NCBI GenBank assembly: GCA_001797615.1
Contig: MGPV01000016.1
Span: forward strand, 1-32,279
DNA length: 32,279 bases
Origin: Deltaproteobacteria bacterium GWC2_65_14
GTDB lineage: Bacteria; Desulfobacterota; Deferrimicrobia; Deferrimicrobiales; Deferrimicrobiaceae
Reading direction: 5' to 3'
Shown here: positions 17,335-24,994 of the stretch, one piece after another
Numbering within the stretch: position 1 is the stretch's first letter
How the letters are laid out: each line of letters starts with the position of its first letter
The notes under the pieces: model-generated
The model's database searches: none
The model's input: the letters and a program-made list of their open reading frames with translations, nothing else
What the model was told of the DNA's origin: nothing
Program-made: the position numbers and the translations under genes

Positions 17335-19032
17335 CTAATCCGGCGCAGTGACCCGCAGCACTTCCTCGAGGGTGGTCATCCCTTCCTCCACCTTCGAGAG
17401 CCCGGCCTGCCGGAGCGTCTTCATCTCCAGCCTCATCGCTTCGCGCTTGATGTCGAGGCCGGAGCCCCCGCGCAGGACGAGGTCCTTGACCTCATCCCGG
17501 AAGGGCATCACCTCGTAGAGGGCGACCCGTCCCCGGAATCCGGTCTCGTTGCATTCGTCGCAGCCCTTCCCGCGGAGGGGCCGCACGAACTTCAGCCGCT
17601 CCGGCTTCATCCCGGCGTCGGTGAGCGCCTTCGGCGGGATCTTGATCTCCTCCTTGCAGTTCCCGCACACCCGCCTGGAGAGCCGCTGGGCCAGGATCAG
17701 GTTCACGGAGGAGGTCACCAGGAACGGCTCGATCCCCATGTTCAGCAGCCGGGAGATCGTGCTCGGCGCGTCGTTCGTGTGGAGCGTGGAGAGGACCAGG
17801 TGGCCGGTGAGGGCCGCCTTGACCCCGATCTCCGCCGTCTCGTAATCCCGGATTTCCCCCACCATGATGATGTCCGGGTCCTGCCGGAGGAAGGAGCGCA
17901 ACGCCGAGGCGAAGGTGAGCCCGATCTCCTCCTTGATCTGGACCTGGTTGATCCCCGCGAAGTTGAACTCGACCGGATCCTCGCAGGTGGAGATGTTGTC
18001 GCTGGTCTTGTTCAGGTCCGAGAGGGCGGAGTAGAGGGTGGTGGTCTTCCCGGACCCGGTCGGCCCCGTGACCAGGACCATCCCGTACGGGCGATGGATC
18101 GCCTCGGTGAAGTGCGACAACTGCTCCTTCTCGAAGCCGAGTTTCGTCATGTCGAGCTGCAGGGTGCTCTTGTCCAGCAGGCGGAGCACGATCTTCTCGC
18201 CGTAGATCGTCGGAAGGACGGAGACGCGGAAGTCCATCTCCCTCCCCTTGCCGATCTTGAGCTTGATCCGGCCGTCCTGGGGAAGGCGGCGCTCCGCGAT
18301 GTCGAGGCTCGCGAGGATCTTCACCCGCGAGGAGAGGGCGTTCCGCATCTTCAGCGGCGGCCGCATCACCTCGTAGAGCACCCCGTCGACCCGGAACCGG
18401 ATGCGGAACTCCTTCTCGTAGGGCTCGATGTGGATGTCCGAGGCCCGCCGCTTGATCGCGTCGGTCAGGATGAAGTTCACGAGCTTGACGACGGGGGCGT
18501 CGTCCACCCCCCGCTCCAGCTCGCCGATGTCGACCTCCTCCTCCCGTACGACCTCCAGCTCCTCGTCGAGCTCCGAAATGATGTCCTTGAACTCGAGGGA
18601 GCGGTCGAAGAACTTGTTGATCGCGGAGGAGATGTCCTTCTCGGAGGCGAGCACCAGCTCGACCCCGTATCCGGTCTTGAATCCGATGGCGTCCAGGATC
18701 CCGATGTTCGAGGGGTCCGCCACGGCGACGATCAGCTTCGCTCCGACCCGGTTGATCGGCAGGGCCAGGTGCTTCTGGACCATGTCCTCCGGAAGGAGGC
18801 GGACCACCTCGGGGTTGATCTCGTACTTGGAGAGGTCGACGACGGGAATGTTGAACTGCCGGCCCAGGAAGGAAAGCAGTTCGGGCTCCTTGATCGCTCC
18901 CGCCTTGACGAGGACGGTCCCGATCCGCTCCTTGCTCCGCTTCTGCGCCTCGAGGGCGCTGCGGAGCTGATCCGTGGTGATCAGGTTCCCCTTCAGGAGC
19001 ATCTCACCGATTTTTGTGGCCATCACCGACAT
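17335..19032 (-). CDS. pilB: type IV pilus extension ATPase
   Basis: Hexameric motor that powers pilus assembly. The 565-residue protein has an N-terminal MshEN-type domain (about 1-145; in related proteins this domain binds cyclic-di-GMP), Walker A GPTGSGKT (323-330), Walker B DPDIIMVGEIRD (385-396), TLHTND (416-421) and a tetracysteine zinc site formed by CGNC (Cys456, Cys459) and CDEC (Cys491, Cys494). The zinc site and N-terminal domain distinguish PilB from PilT. It is the first gene of the pil block. Start: ATG at 19032 with a weak AGGTG 8 bases upstream; a second ATG lies three codons in. Confidence 0.95.
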   Translation of the reverse strand: MSVMATKIGEMLLKGNLITTDQLRSALEAQKRSKERIGTVLVKAGAIKEPELLSFLGRQFNIPVVDLSKYEINPEVVRLLPEDMVQKHLALPINRVGAKLIVAVADPSNIGILDAIGFKTGYGVELVLASEKDISSAINKFFDRSLEFKDIISELDEELEVVREEEVDIGELERGVDDAPVVKLVNFILTDAIKRRASDIHIEPYEKEFRIRFRVDGVLYEVMRPPLKMRNALSSRVKILASLDIAERRLPQDGRIKLKIGKGREMDFRVSVLPTIYGEKIVLRLLDKSTLQLDMTKLGFEKEQLSHFTEAIHRPYGMVLVTGPTGSGKTTTLYSALSDLNKTSDNISTCEDPVEFNFAGINQVQIKEEIGLTFASALRSFLRQDPDIIMVGEIRDYETAEIGVKAALTGHLVLSTLHTNDAPSTISRLLNMGIEPFLVTSSVNLILAQRLSRRVCGNCKEEIKIPPKALTDAGMKPERLKFVRPLRGKGCDECNETGFRGRVALYEVMPFRDEVKDLVLRGGSGLDIKREAMRLEMKTLRQAGLSKVEEGMTTLEEVLRVTAPD

Positions 19033-19066
19033 TTCAAATGCACCTAATTATACCTAAATTACGTTA

Positions 19067-19095
19067 AATTTATAATTCCCCGGGGTCCCTGTCAA
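19067..19095 (-). promoter_or_regulatory. promoter of the pil genes, partly inside aroE
   Basis: On the minus strand TTGACA (19090-19095) is followed after 17 bases by TAAATT (19067-19072), a good sigma-70 pair with a perfect -35. A TATAAA at 19069-19074 would give a 15-base spacer. The -35 lies within the last codons of aroE. The predicted transcript starts near 19060, about 28 bases before pilB. The region 19033-19079 is strikingly AT-rich compared with its surroundings and also contains a TATAAT (19047-19052), which lies too close to the start codon to use the ribosome binding site. Confidence 0.6.
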
Positions 19096-19954
19096 GCGCC
19101 AACCCTCCACCCCTCGCGGAAATGGCCCCGCGCGCAAAAGCAAGAAATTCCGCCGCCCCGATCCGTTTCCCGGTCCAGGCCGCGAAGCTTCTCGCCGCCT
19201 GGCAGGCCAGCATCGGCAGGCCGTCCACCGCGGGGACCCCCCGCCGCCGCAAGGCTCTCACGAGGGCGGTCCCCCCCCTTCGATAGACTATATCGGCCAC
19301 CTTCGTCTCCGCCTTTACCCCTTCCACCGGGAAAATGCTCCACTCCCGCCTCATGCCGAGGGAGGTGGCCTGGACGACCAGATCGGTTTCTGGGAACTCG
19401 CGGAGGATGCTCCGGCGGGAGAGGCCTCCCGTGGAGAGCTTCATCCGGGGAAAAACGGAAGAGAGCGTTTCGGCGACACGATCCGCCCGCAGCGGGTTCC
19501 GGTTCAGGATCGCCATCTCCCGGGTCCCCGCGCGCGCCAGCGAGTAGGCGATCCCGCGGGCCGACCCTCCCGCACCGAGCAGCAGAACCCGGCGGAACCG
19601 TCGCCCCCACCCCTGCTCCGCGAGGGCGTCGAGAAACCCCGGGCCGTCGGTGTTTCCGGCCAGGATCCGTCCGTTCCGGACTCGGAGCAGGTTCGCCGCC
19701 CCGCAGAACCGGACCGCGTCGGACCGCTCGTCCGCCAGGGCGGCCGCCTCCTCCTTGAAAGGGATCGTGACATTCCCCCCGAGGAAGTTCGCGGAGCGGA
19801 CGACGCGGAGGAACCCGGGAAGGGCGGCCGGGGACAGTTCGACCGCCACGTAGCGCAGGGGAAGCTTCCGGCGGGCGATCACGCCGTTGTGCATCGCGGG
19901 GCTCAGCGTGTGAGACAGGGGATTGCCGACGATGAAGAGGAGCGACTCCTTCAA
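19070..19954 (-). CDS. aroE: shikimate dehydrogenase
   Basis: Reduces 3-dehydroshikimate to shikimate with NADPH in aromatic amino acid synthesis. The 294-residue protein has NPLSHTLSPAMHN (11-23) with the substrate-binding serines, NVTIPFK (61-67) with catalytic Lys67, NTDGPGF (101-107) with catalytic Asp103, the nucleotide loop GAGGSARGI (127-135) and a C-terminal DGLPMLACQAA helix. I assign a TTG start at 19954, overlapping the stop of the HNH gene as TTGA; this begins just before the conserved first strand and gives the normal length. The 3' end carries the -35 of the pil promoter. Confidence 0.92.
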   Translation of the reverse strand: MKESLLFIVGNPLSHTLSPAMHNGVIARRKLPLRYVAVELSPAALPGFLRVVRSANFLGGNVTIPFKEEAAALADERSDAVRFCGAANLLRVRNGRILAGNTDGPGFLDALAEQGWGRRFRRVLLLGAGGSARGIAYSLARAGTREMAILNRNPLRADRVAETLSSVFPRMKLSTGGLSRRSILREFPETDLVVQATSLGMRREWSIFPVEGVKAETKVADIVYRRGGTALVRALRRRGVPAVDGLPMLACQAARSFAAWTGKRIGAAEFLAFARGAISARGGGLALDRDPGEL

Positions 19955-20547
19955 TGTTCGAGTTCGAGGTTCCAGTAGGTGAAGTCGACGAGGTTCAGGA
20001 ACGGGATCCATTCCCGGTGCACGTTCCCCCGGGGGGCGAACGCGTAGCGGGGGGCCCACCGGGGCTTCCCGGGCCTCCCGATGATCCGCATTCCGGCCGC
20101 TTCCGGAAGGTTCCCCCCCTTCCGCTTGTTGCAGCCGACGCAGCTGCAGACGATGTTTTCCCACGAGGTCATCCCCCCCCGGGACTTCGGGACCACGTGG
20201 TCCAGGTTCAGCTCGCTCGTCGGGAACGACTTCCCGCAGTACTGGCAGCTGTTCCGGTCTCTTAAAAAGATGTTCCGGCGGCTGAACCGGACGTTCCGCC
20301 GGGGGATCCGTTCGAAGGCGGTGAGGACGACGACCCTCGGGACCAGGATCATCCGGCCGACCAGTCCGACCGTTTCGTCGTTTGCGTGGACGGACAGCTC
20401 GCTCCAGGACTGGAAGTCGAACATCTCGTAGCGGGAGTTGATCGCCTTGGCGATTCCGGAATAGAGGAGGCAGTAGGCGCGACGGACGCTCGTGACGTGC
20501 ACGGGGAAAAAGGCCCTGTTCAGCACGAGCACCCCGGTGTTGAGCAT
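19951..20547 (-). CDS. HNH endonuclease family protein
   Basis: A 198-residue protein with a C-terminal HNH/zinc module: CQYC (Cys101, Cys104), LDHVVPKSRGG (Asp116, His117) and WENIVCSCVGCNKRKG (Asn131, Cys136, Cys139, Asn140). This is the four-cysteine HNH pattern in which His117 acts with a metal. The N-terminal 95 residues (VLVLNRAFFPVHVTSVRRA and following) form a conserved region of stand-alone chromosomal HNH proteins whose substrate is not known. The sequence does not show a restriction or homing partner. I choose the ATG at 20547 with GGAGG close upstream; an ATG 21 bases earlier (20568) is possible. Its stop overlaps the aroE start. Confidence 0.82.
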   Translation of the reverse strand: MLNTGVLVLNRAFFPVHVTSVRRAYCLLYSGIAKAINSRYEMFDFQSWSELSVHANDETVGLVGRMILVPRVVVLTAFERIPRRNVRFSRRNIFLRDRNSCQYCGKSFPTSELNLDHVVPKSRGGMTSWENIVCSCVGCNKRKGGNLPEAAGMRIIGRPGKPRWAPRYAFAPRGNVHREWIPFLNLVDFTYWNLELEH

Positions 20548-20630
20548 CGGACCTCCGATCCCTGGCATTCCGATCTACCTTACGGCACCCGGGCGGCGCA
20601 GGTCAATCCCCTTCGGGGCGACCTCCGCCC

Positions 20631-22061
20631 TCATTCCCGCAGCGCGGCCAGCGCCGCCGAGAGCTCTTTCACCTCCGCGTCCCGGACCGTCCTCATGTCG
20701 AGGAGGAACCGGCCGTTCCCGATCCGTCCCACCACGGGCGGGTTCCCCTTCCGTAGCCTTGCGTCCAGCTCCCCCGGGGAAACCGCCGCGAGGGACACGG
20801 CGATGCAGATCGTGGGGATCCCGACCTCCGGCATCGCCCCCCCTCCCGGGTAGGAGGTCCCCCGCTCCAGGGAGAGGGTGACGCCGCTCCCACTCCCCTC
20901 CGGGACCGCCCGTGCGGCTTCCCGGTTCACCCTGCGGACGAGGCGCCTCGCCCTTGCGCGAATGTCCTTCTCCTCCTCCAGCATCATCCGCAGGACCGGA
21001 ATGCGCGCGGCTGCCCGCCTCTCGTCGGCGTACAGTCTCAGGGTCGCCGCGAGGGCGGCCAGGCAGAGCTTGTCCATCCGGAGCGCCCGGGAGAGGGGAT
21101 GCCGCTTCAGCGGGTCGACCAGGGCACTTCTCCCGGCGATGATTCCCGCCTGCGGCCCCCCGAGCAGCTTGTCCCCGCTCACCGTCACGATGCCGGGCCC
21201 CTGCCGGAGCGCCTGCCGCACGGTGGGGGTTCCCGGGATCCCCGCGGCCTGGAAATCGAAGAGGGCCCCGGACCCGAGGTCCTCCATCACGGGGATCCCG
21301 ATCCGGTCGCCGAGAACGGCCAGCTCGGAGGCGGTCACCTCCTCCGTGAACCCCGACATGCGGAAATTCGACCGGTGCACCTTCAGCAGCATCGCCGTGC
21401 GTGGCCCGGCCGCGCGCTCGTAATCGGACAGGCGCGTCCGGTTCGTCGTGCCGACCTCGACCAGCGTCGCCCCGCTCTCCGCCAGGATGTCGGGGATCCG
21501 GAAGGAGCCGCCGATCTCGACCAACTCCCCCCGGCTCACGATCACCTCGCGCCCCCGCGCGACGCCCGCGAGGCAGAGCAGCACCGCCGCCGCGTTGTTG
21601 TTCACGACGTGAACCGATTCGGCCCCCGTAAGCTCGAGGAGCATCTCCTCCACGTGGGCCAGCCGGCGGAAGCGGGCCCCGGTCTCCAGGTCGTATTCCA
21701 GGTTGGAGTAGCGGGCCGCGACCTCCGCCAGGGCCCGGACCGCCTCCTCGGGGAGAGGCGCGCGGCCGAGGTTGGTGTGAATCACCACGCCGGTGGCGTT
21801 GATCAGCCGGCGGAGGGGGATCTCCTCGCCGGACCGGATCTCCCCGGGAAGCCGCGCGAGGAGCAGGGAGGACCACTCCGCGCGGCGGTGCGCGGCGCCG
21901 CCCCCCCCGGTCGCCTCCTCCCGGAGCCGTTCCAGGATCCTGCGGATCGCCCCGACCACCACCGCGCGCGGATGGCGCGCAAGGAGCGAACGGACCTCGT
22001 CGGTCTCCAGGAGATGCGAAACGGAAGGAAGGTTGCGGAGCGCTTCGGGGCCGGTCATCAA
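20631..22061 (-). CDS. selA: L-seryl-tRNA(Sec) selenium transferase
   Basis: PLP enzyme that converts seryl-tRNA(Sec) to selenocysteinyl-tRNA(Sec) using selenophosphate. The 476-residue length is normal for bacterial SelA. I see the N-terminal helical domain (LPSVSHLLE, 11-19), INATGVVIHTNLGRAPL (87-103) and the PLP lysine Lys298 in VSGDKLLGGPQAG. The full-length N-terminal domain that binds tRNA argues for a true SelA rather than a SelA-like paralogue. It starts 10 bases after gntR. selB, selD and tRNA-Sec are not in the window, and the gene downstream is an HNH endonuclease. Confidence 0.93.
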   Translation of the reverse strand: MMTGPEALRNLPSVSHLLETDEVRSLLARHPRAVVVGAIRRILERLREEATGGGGAAHRRAEWSSLLLARLPGEIRSGEEIPLRRLINATGVVIHTNLGRAPLPEEAVRALAEVAARYSNLEYDLETGARFRRLAHVEEMLLELTGAESVHVVNNNAAAVLLCLAGVARGREVIVSRGELVEIGGSFRIPDILAESGATLVEVGTTNRTRLSDYERAAGPRTAMLLKVHRSNFRMSGFTEEVTASELAVLGDRIGIPVMEDLGSGALFDFQAAGIPGTPTVRQALRQGPGIVTVSGDKLLGGPQAGIIAGRSALVDPLKRHPLSRALRMDKLCLAALAATLRLYADERRAAARIPVLRMMLEEEKDIRARARRLVRRVNREAARAVPEGSGSGVTLSLERGTSYPGGGAMPEVGIPTICIAVSLAAVSPGELDARLRKGNPPVVGRIGNGRFLLDMRTVRDAEVKELSAALAALRE

Positions 22062-22071
22062 AGCCCCCGGG

Positions 22072-22737
22072 TCAGCCCTTGGCCAGTTCCCGGAGGAGGA
22101 TCTTCTTCCCGTACAGGGCGTTCTTCTGCACGAGGCTCTCCGCCAGGTGGCCGTCCTTCTTCCGGAACGCCTCGACGATCTCCTGGTGCTGCCCGATGGA
22201 CCCCTCGATCCTCCCCGGCATCGCCAGGACCAGGCGGTACCGCTGAAACTGCATCACCATCCCCTGGATGATGGAGTGCAGCTTCTCGTTCCCGCAGGCC
22301 TTCAGGAAGATGTCGTGGAACTCGTTGTGCAGCAGGAGAACCTTGCGGAGATCCCGCTTCCCGGCCGCCGTCTCCATCTGGCGGTTGACCGCCTCCATCC
22401 GGGCGATCTCCTTGTCGGTGAGCGTCTTGACGGCGCAGCGGGCGGCGTAGCCTTCCAGCAGGGCCTTCAGGTCGTAGAAGTCGGAGACATCCTTGGAGGA
22501 AAAGGAGGCAACGACGGCCCCTTTCCGGGGAACGACGGTGATGAACCCCTCCGATTCGAGCTGGCGAAAGGCCTCCCGGATGGGGGTCCGGCTGATTCCG
22601 AACCTCTCGGCGAGGTCCGGCTCGGCCACCCGTGTCCCGGCAGGCAGCTGCCCGTTCACGATCGCGCCCCGGATCGTCTCCACGATCTTTTCCCGGAGCG
22701 TCATGTGGTTGTCGATGCTGATCCTCAGCTTCTGCAT
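22072..22737 (-). CDS. GntR-family transcriptional regulator, FadR/FCD type
   Basis: A 221-residue repressor-like protein with an N-terminal winged helix (about 12-75, with the recognition region LAERFGISRTPIREAFRQL at 42-60) and an all-helical FCD effector domain (about 85-215). FCD proteins bind small carboxylate or sugar-acid effectors, often through a metal held by Asp/Asn and three His. Here Asn138, His141 and His184 fit, while the usual last histidine seems to be Asn206. Start: ATG at 22737 with AAGGA 7 bases upstream. It is divergent from a sugar-phosphate isomerase-like gene and precedes selA by 10 bases. An operator-like palindrome sits in its own promoter, suggesting autoregulation. 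Confidence 0.88.
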   Translation of the reverse strand: MQKLRISIDNHMTLREKIVETIRGAIVNGQLPAGTRVAEPDLAERFGISRTPIREAFRQLESEGFITVVPRKGAVVASFSSKDVSDFYDLKALLEGYAARCAVKTLTDKEIARMEAVNRQMETAAGKRDLRKVLLLHNEFHDIFLKACGNEKLHSIIQGMVMQFQRYRLVLAMPGRIEGSIGQHQEIVEAFRKKDGHLAESLVQKNALYGKKILLRELAKG

Positions 22738-22765
22738 CTTCCGGTCCTTCGCCTCACTGACCGCC

Positions 22766-22794
22766 AATGTATGCAGTATACAAAAACCTGTCAA
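22766..22794 (-). promoter_or_regulatory. gntR-selA promoter
   Basis: On the minus strand a perfect -35 TTGACA (22789-22794) is followed after 17 bases by TACATT (22766-22771). The predicted start is near 22760, about 22 bases before the gntR ATG. The spacer contains the palindrome listed separately. Confidence 0.65.
22768..22782. promoter_or_regulatory. probable GntR operator
   Basis: The 15-base element TGTAT-GCAGT-ATACA has perfect 5-base inverted arms. It spans the promoter spacer and the first bases of the -10, where bound protein would block RNA polymerase. The FadR/FCD family is known to bind short palindromes of this size, often with TTGTA/TACAA arms, and this one extends to TTGTATAC on the minus strand. 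Binding by the adjacent regulator is inferred. Confidence 0.55.
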
Positions 22795-22827
22795 GGTAAT
22801 TCGTCCGTTGTCCTCCGGAGGTTCCCC

Positions 22828-22856
22828 TTGCCCGGGGCTCCCCCGTGCGGTATCTT
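22828..22856 (+). promoter_or_regulatory. candidate promoter of the isomerase gene
   Basis: TTGCCC (22828-22833) and TATCTT (22851-22856) are separated by 17 bases, each matching the sigma-70 consensus at four of six positions. The start would lie about 47 bases before the ATG at 22910. This is weak evidence in a GC-rich gap. Confidence 0.3.
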
Positions 22857-22909
22857 CTCCCGGATGTTCCGCAATCCAGCATCCTGTCGAAGGATTCCGG
22901 GAGGAACGG

Positions 22910-23698
22910 ATGGCCTGGACGATCCACAGCACGGTCCCCTTTCCCATGCTCGAGCGGGGCGAAACCTGCGCGCTGCTGGCGGAACACCGGGTCGGCCCGG
23001 AGATCTACCTGTCCGCGGAGACGCTCGATTCCCTCACCCCCGCCCGGGCCGGAGCGGCCGCGGAGGCACTGCAGGCCGCAGGCGTCTCCTCCCTCACCTT
23101 TCACGCCCCGTTCGAGGACCTGTGCGCCGGAGCGCGCGACGAGGAGGTCCGTCGCCTGACCGTCCGCCGCCTGAAGCAGGCGATCGCCCTCGCCCCCCTC
23201 TTCCGGCCCGCCGGGATCGTCATGCACGGCGGCTACTCCGAGTGGATGTTCGACTTCCAGCCCGACCGGTGGCTCGTACAGGCGAGGAAGACCTATTCCG
23301 AGGTGGCCGAAGCGGCGGAAACGGCAGGGGTGAGCATCTTCCTGGAGAACGTGTTCGACGAGATCCCCGACCATCTCCTGCGGCTACGGGAGGCGGTCGG
23401 ATCGGAGCGGATCGGCTTCTGCTGCGATCCGGGGCATGCCACCCTGTTTTCGAGGCTCCCGATCCAGAAGTGGGTGGAGGCGTTCGCCCCGGCCCTGGGA
23501 GAGATGCACCTGCATGACAACCGTGGACTCCGGGACGACCATCTCCCGATCGGGGAGGGATCGATCAACTTCCGCGGCGTGATCCTCGCTGCGGTGGACG
23601 CGGGTGCGCGCCCCATCCTGACCGTCGAGCCGCACCGGAGGGAGCACTTCCCGCGCGCTGTCGACAACCTCCGGGCGCTCCTCTCCGACCTAGCGTAG
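22910..23698 (+). CDS. sugar phosphate isomerase/epimerase-like TIM barrel protein
   Basis: A 262-residue protein of the xylose-isomerase-like / AP endonuclease family 2 superfamily. The metal-binding pattern is visible: Glu146 in FLENVFDEIPDH, Asp173 and His176 in CCDPGHATLF, His200 and His202 in EMHLHDN, His211 in DDHLPIGEG and Glu240 in TVEPH. FHAPFEDL (64-71) and MHGGYSE (105-111) line the barrel. These residues suit a divalent-metal isomerase, epimerase or endonuclease IV-like enzyme; the substrate cannot be read from the sequence. The ATG has GGGAGG about 5-6 bases upstream. It is divergent from a GntR/FCD regulator, suggesting control by a sugar-acid-type effector. Its last 9 bases overlap the end of the HD-GYP gene on the other strand. 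Confidence 0.85.
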   Translation: MAWTIHSTVPFPMLERGETCALLAEHRVGPEIYLSAETLDSLTPARAGAAAEALQAAGVSSLTFHAPFEDLCAGARDEEVRRLTVRRLKQAIALAPLFRPAGIVMHGGYSEWMFDFQPDRWLVQARKTYSEVAEAAETAGVSIFLENVFDEIPDHLLRLREAVGSERIGFCCDPGHATLFSRLPIQKWVEAFAPALGEMHLHDNRGLRDDHLPIGEGSINFRGVILAAVDAGARPILTVEPHRREHFPRAVDNLRALLSDLA

Positions 23699-24994
23699 CT
23701 CCCGGATCATCTGGCCCAAGAACTCGAGGGCCTCCCCCCGGCAGGCGTCGAAGCCGTTCCCCCGGAACAGCCCCAGGGCCCCCTTCTCCCCGTTCAGCTC
23801 GCCGCGGAGGATCCGGAAGAAGACGCCGGCGACATCGGAATCGAAGTGCCGGGAGAGCTCGCCGCGGATCTCCCGGAGCGCGTGCATGAGGGGAAGGGAG
23901 CGCCGGTACGGGCGGTCGGACACCATCGCGTCGAAGGCGTCCGCCACCGCGATGATGCGCGAGCCGATGGGGATCTCTTCCCCCCGCTTCCCGTCCGGGT
24001 ACCCCGCCCCGTCCAGCCGCTCGTGATGATGCCGCGCCAGGCGCGCCACCTCCGGGTAGGGGAACCGGATCTCGGTGAGGATGTCGTAGCTCGTGCGGGG
24101 GTGCCGCTGGAGCTCCCGCTCCTCGGAACGGCTCAGGTTCGTCGCCTTCGTCAGCACGGCCCGGTCGGTCGCGATCTTCCCCACGTCGTGGAGGAGAGAG
24201 GCCACCTGGATCGCCTGGACCTCCGTGTCCGGGAGGCCCAGCGTCCTGGCGATCGCCACCGAGATTTTCGCCACCCGTTCCGAGTGGCCCCGGGTGTACG
24301 GATCCTTCGCGTCGATCGCCGCGGCCAGCGCCCGGATCGTATCGAGGTAGATCTCCTCCATCGAGCGGAGCAGCTTCTCGTTCTCCCGCACCTGCACCTG
24401 CAGCACATCGTTCAGCGCGGAGATCTCGAGGACCACGCCGTGGTTGGAGATGTTCGCCGACAGGAAGGAGGCCATCACCCCCAGCGTTTCCCGCTGCCGG
24501 ACGGTCGGCGCCTTTCCCGTCAGCGTGGGCCCCAGGAGCAGGATCCCCACCACCCCCTTCCGCGTGCCGAGGGAGCAGAAGATCTCCGGGGAGAAGGCGG
24601 GGGCCGCCTCTTCCACCGCGGAGGCCACCCTGCGCACCGCCGCCGGGGCGTCCCGCCGTCCGACCAGGACCGGCTGGCGCGCCCGCCGCAAGTAGGCCAG
24701 CAGTTCCGCCGACATTTCCAGGGGCGGGATCCCCGGGGGAAGCCCGCGGGAAACCCGCGCCCGGAACTCCCCCCCCTCGTGCAGGAAGAGCACCCCCTTC
24801 GGGATCGAAAAGGTCCCCAGGATCGACATCAGGGCGAGGCGGAGCGATTCGTCGAAATCGCGCGCATGGGAAAGCCCGAAGGTGAAATCGCGCAGCGCCC
24901 GCAGCTTGAAACGGGCGCGCTCCCCCCCATCGGCGGGAAGCCGGGATCCGTTCGTGGAACGCTCAGGAATGCTGTCCGAAATAGGCAAGGGCAT
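23690..24994 (-). CDS. GAF and HD-GYP domain protein, probable cyclic-di-GMP phosphodiesterase
   Basis: The 434-residue protein has a GAF-like sensory region (about 40-190), a short linker helix (about 195-215) and an HD-GYP domain (about 217-400). The catalytic set is complete: RGHSERV (235-241), HD (His269, Asp270) in LLHDVGKI, HHERLDGAGYP (323-333) with the GYP triplet at 331-333, and ADAFDAM (351-357). HD-GYP proteins with this set hydrolyse cyclic-di-GMP, sometimes cGAMP. No transmembrane segment is seen, so it is probably cytoplasmic. The ATG at 24994 lies inside the STAS gene (32-base overlap) with GGAGG 3-4 bases upstream. It is the third gene of the ATPase/anti-sigma operon. Confidence 0.9.
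   Translation of the reverse strand: MPLPISDSIPERSTNGSRLPADGGERARFKLRALRDFTFGLSHARDFDESLRLALMSILGTFSIPKGVLFLHEGGEFRARVSRGLPPGIPPLEMSAELLAYLRRARQPVLVGRRDAPAAVRRVASAVEEAAPAFSPEIFCSLGTRKGVVGILLLGPTLTGKAPTVRQRETLGVMASFLSANISNHGVVLEISALNDVLQVQVRENEKLLRSMEEIYLDTIRALAAAIDAKDPYTRGHSERVAKISVAIARTLGLPDTEVQAIQVASLLHDVGKIATDRAVLTKATNLSRSEERELQRHPRTSYDILTEIRFPYPEVARLARHHHERLDGAGYPDGKRGEEIPIGSRIIAVADAFDAMVSDRPYRRSLPLMHALREIRGELSRHFDSDVAGVFFRILRGELNGEKGALGLFRGNGFDACRGEALEFLGQMIRELR

Noticed and set aside
19040-19054. Sigma-54-like GG...GC element upstream of pilB
   Set aside because: The GG and GC are 11 bases apart instead of 10 and the flanking consensus is absent. The sigma-70 pair next to it is much better.
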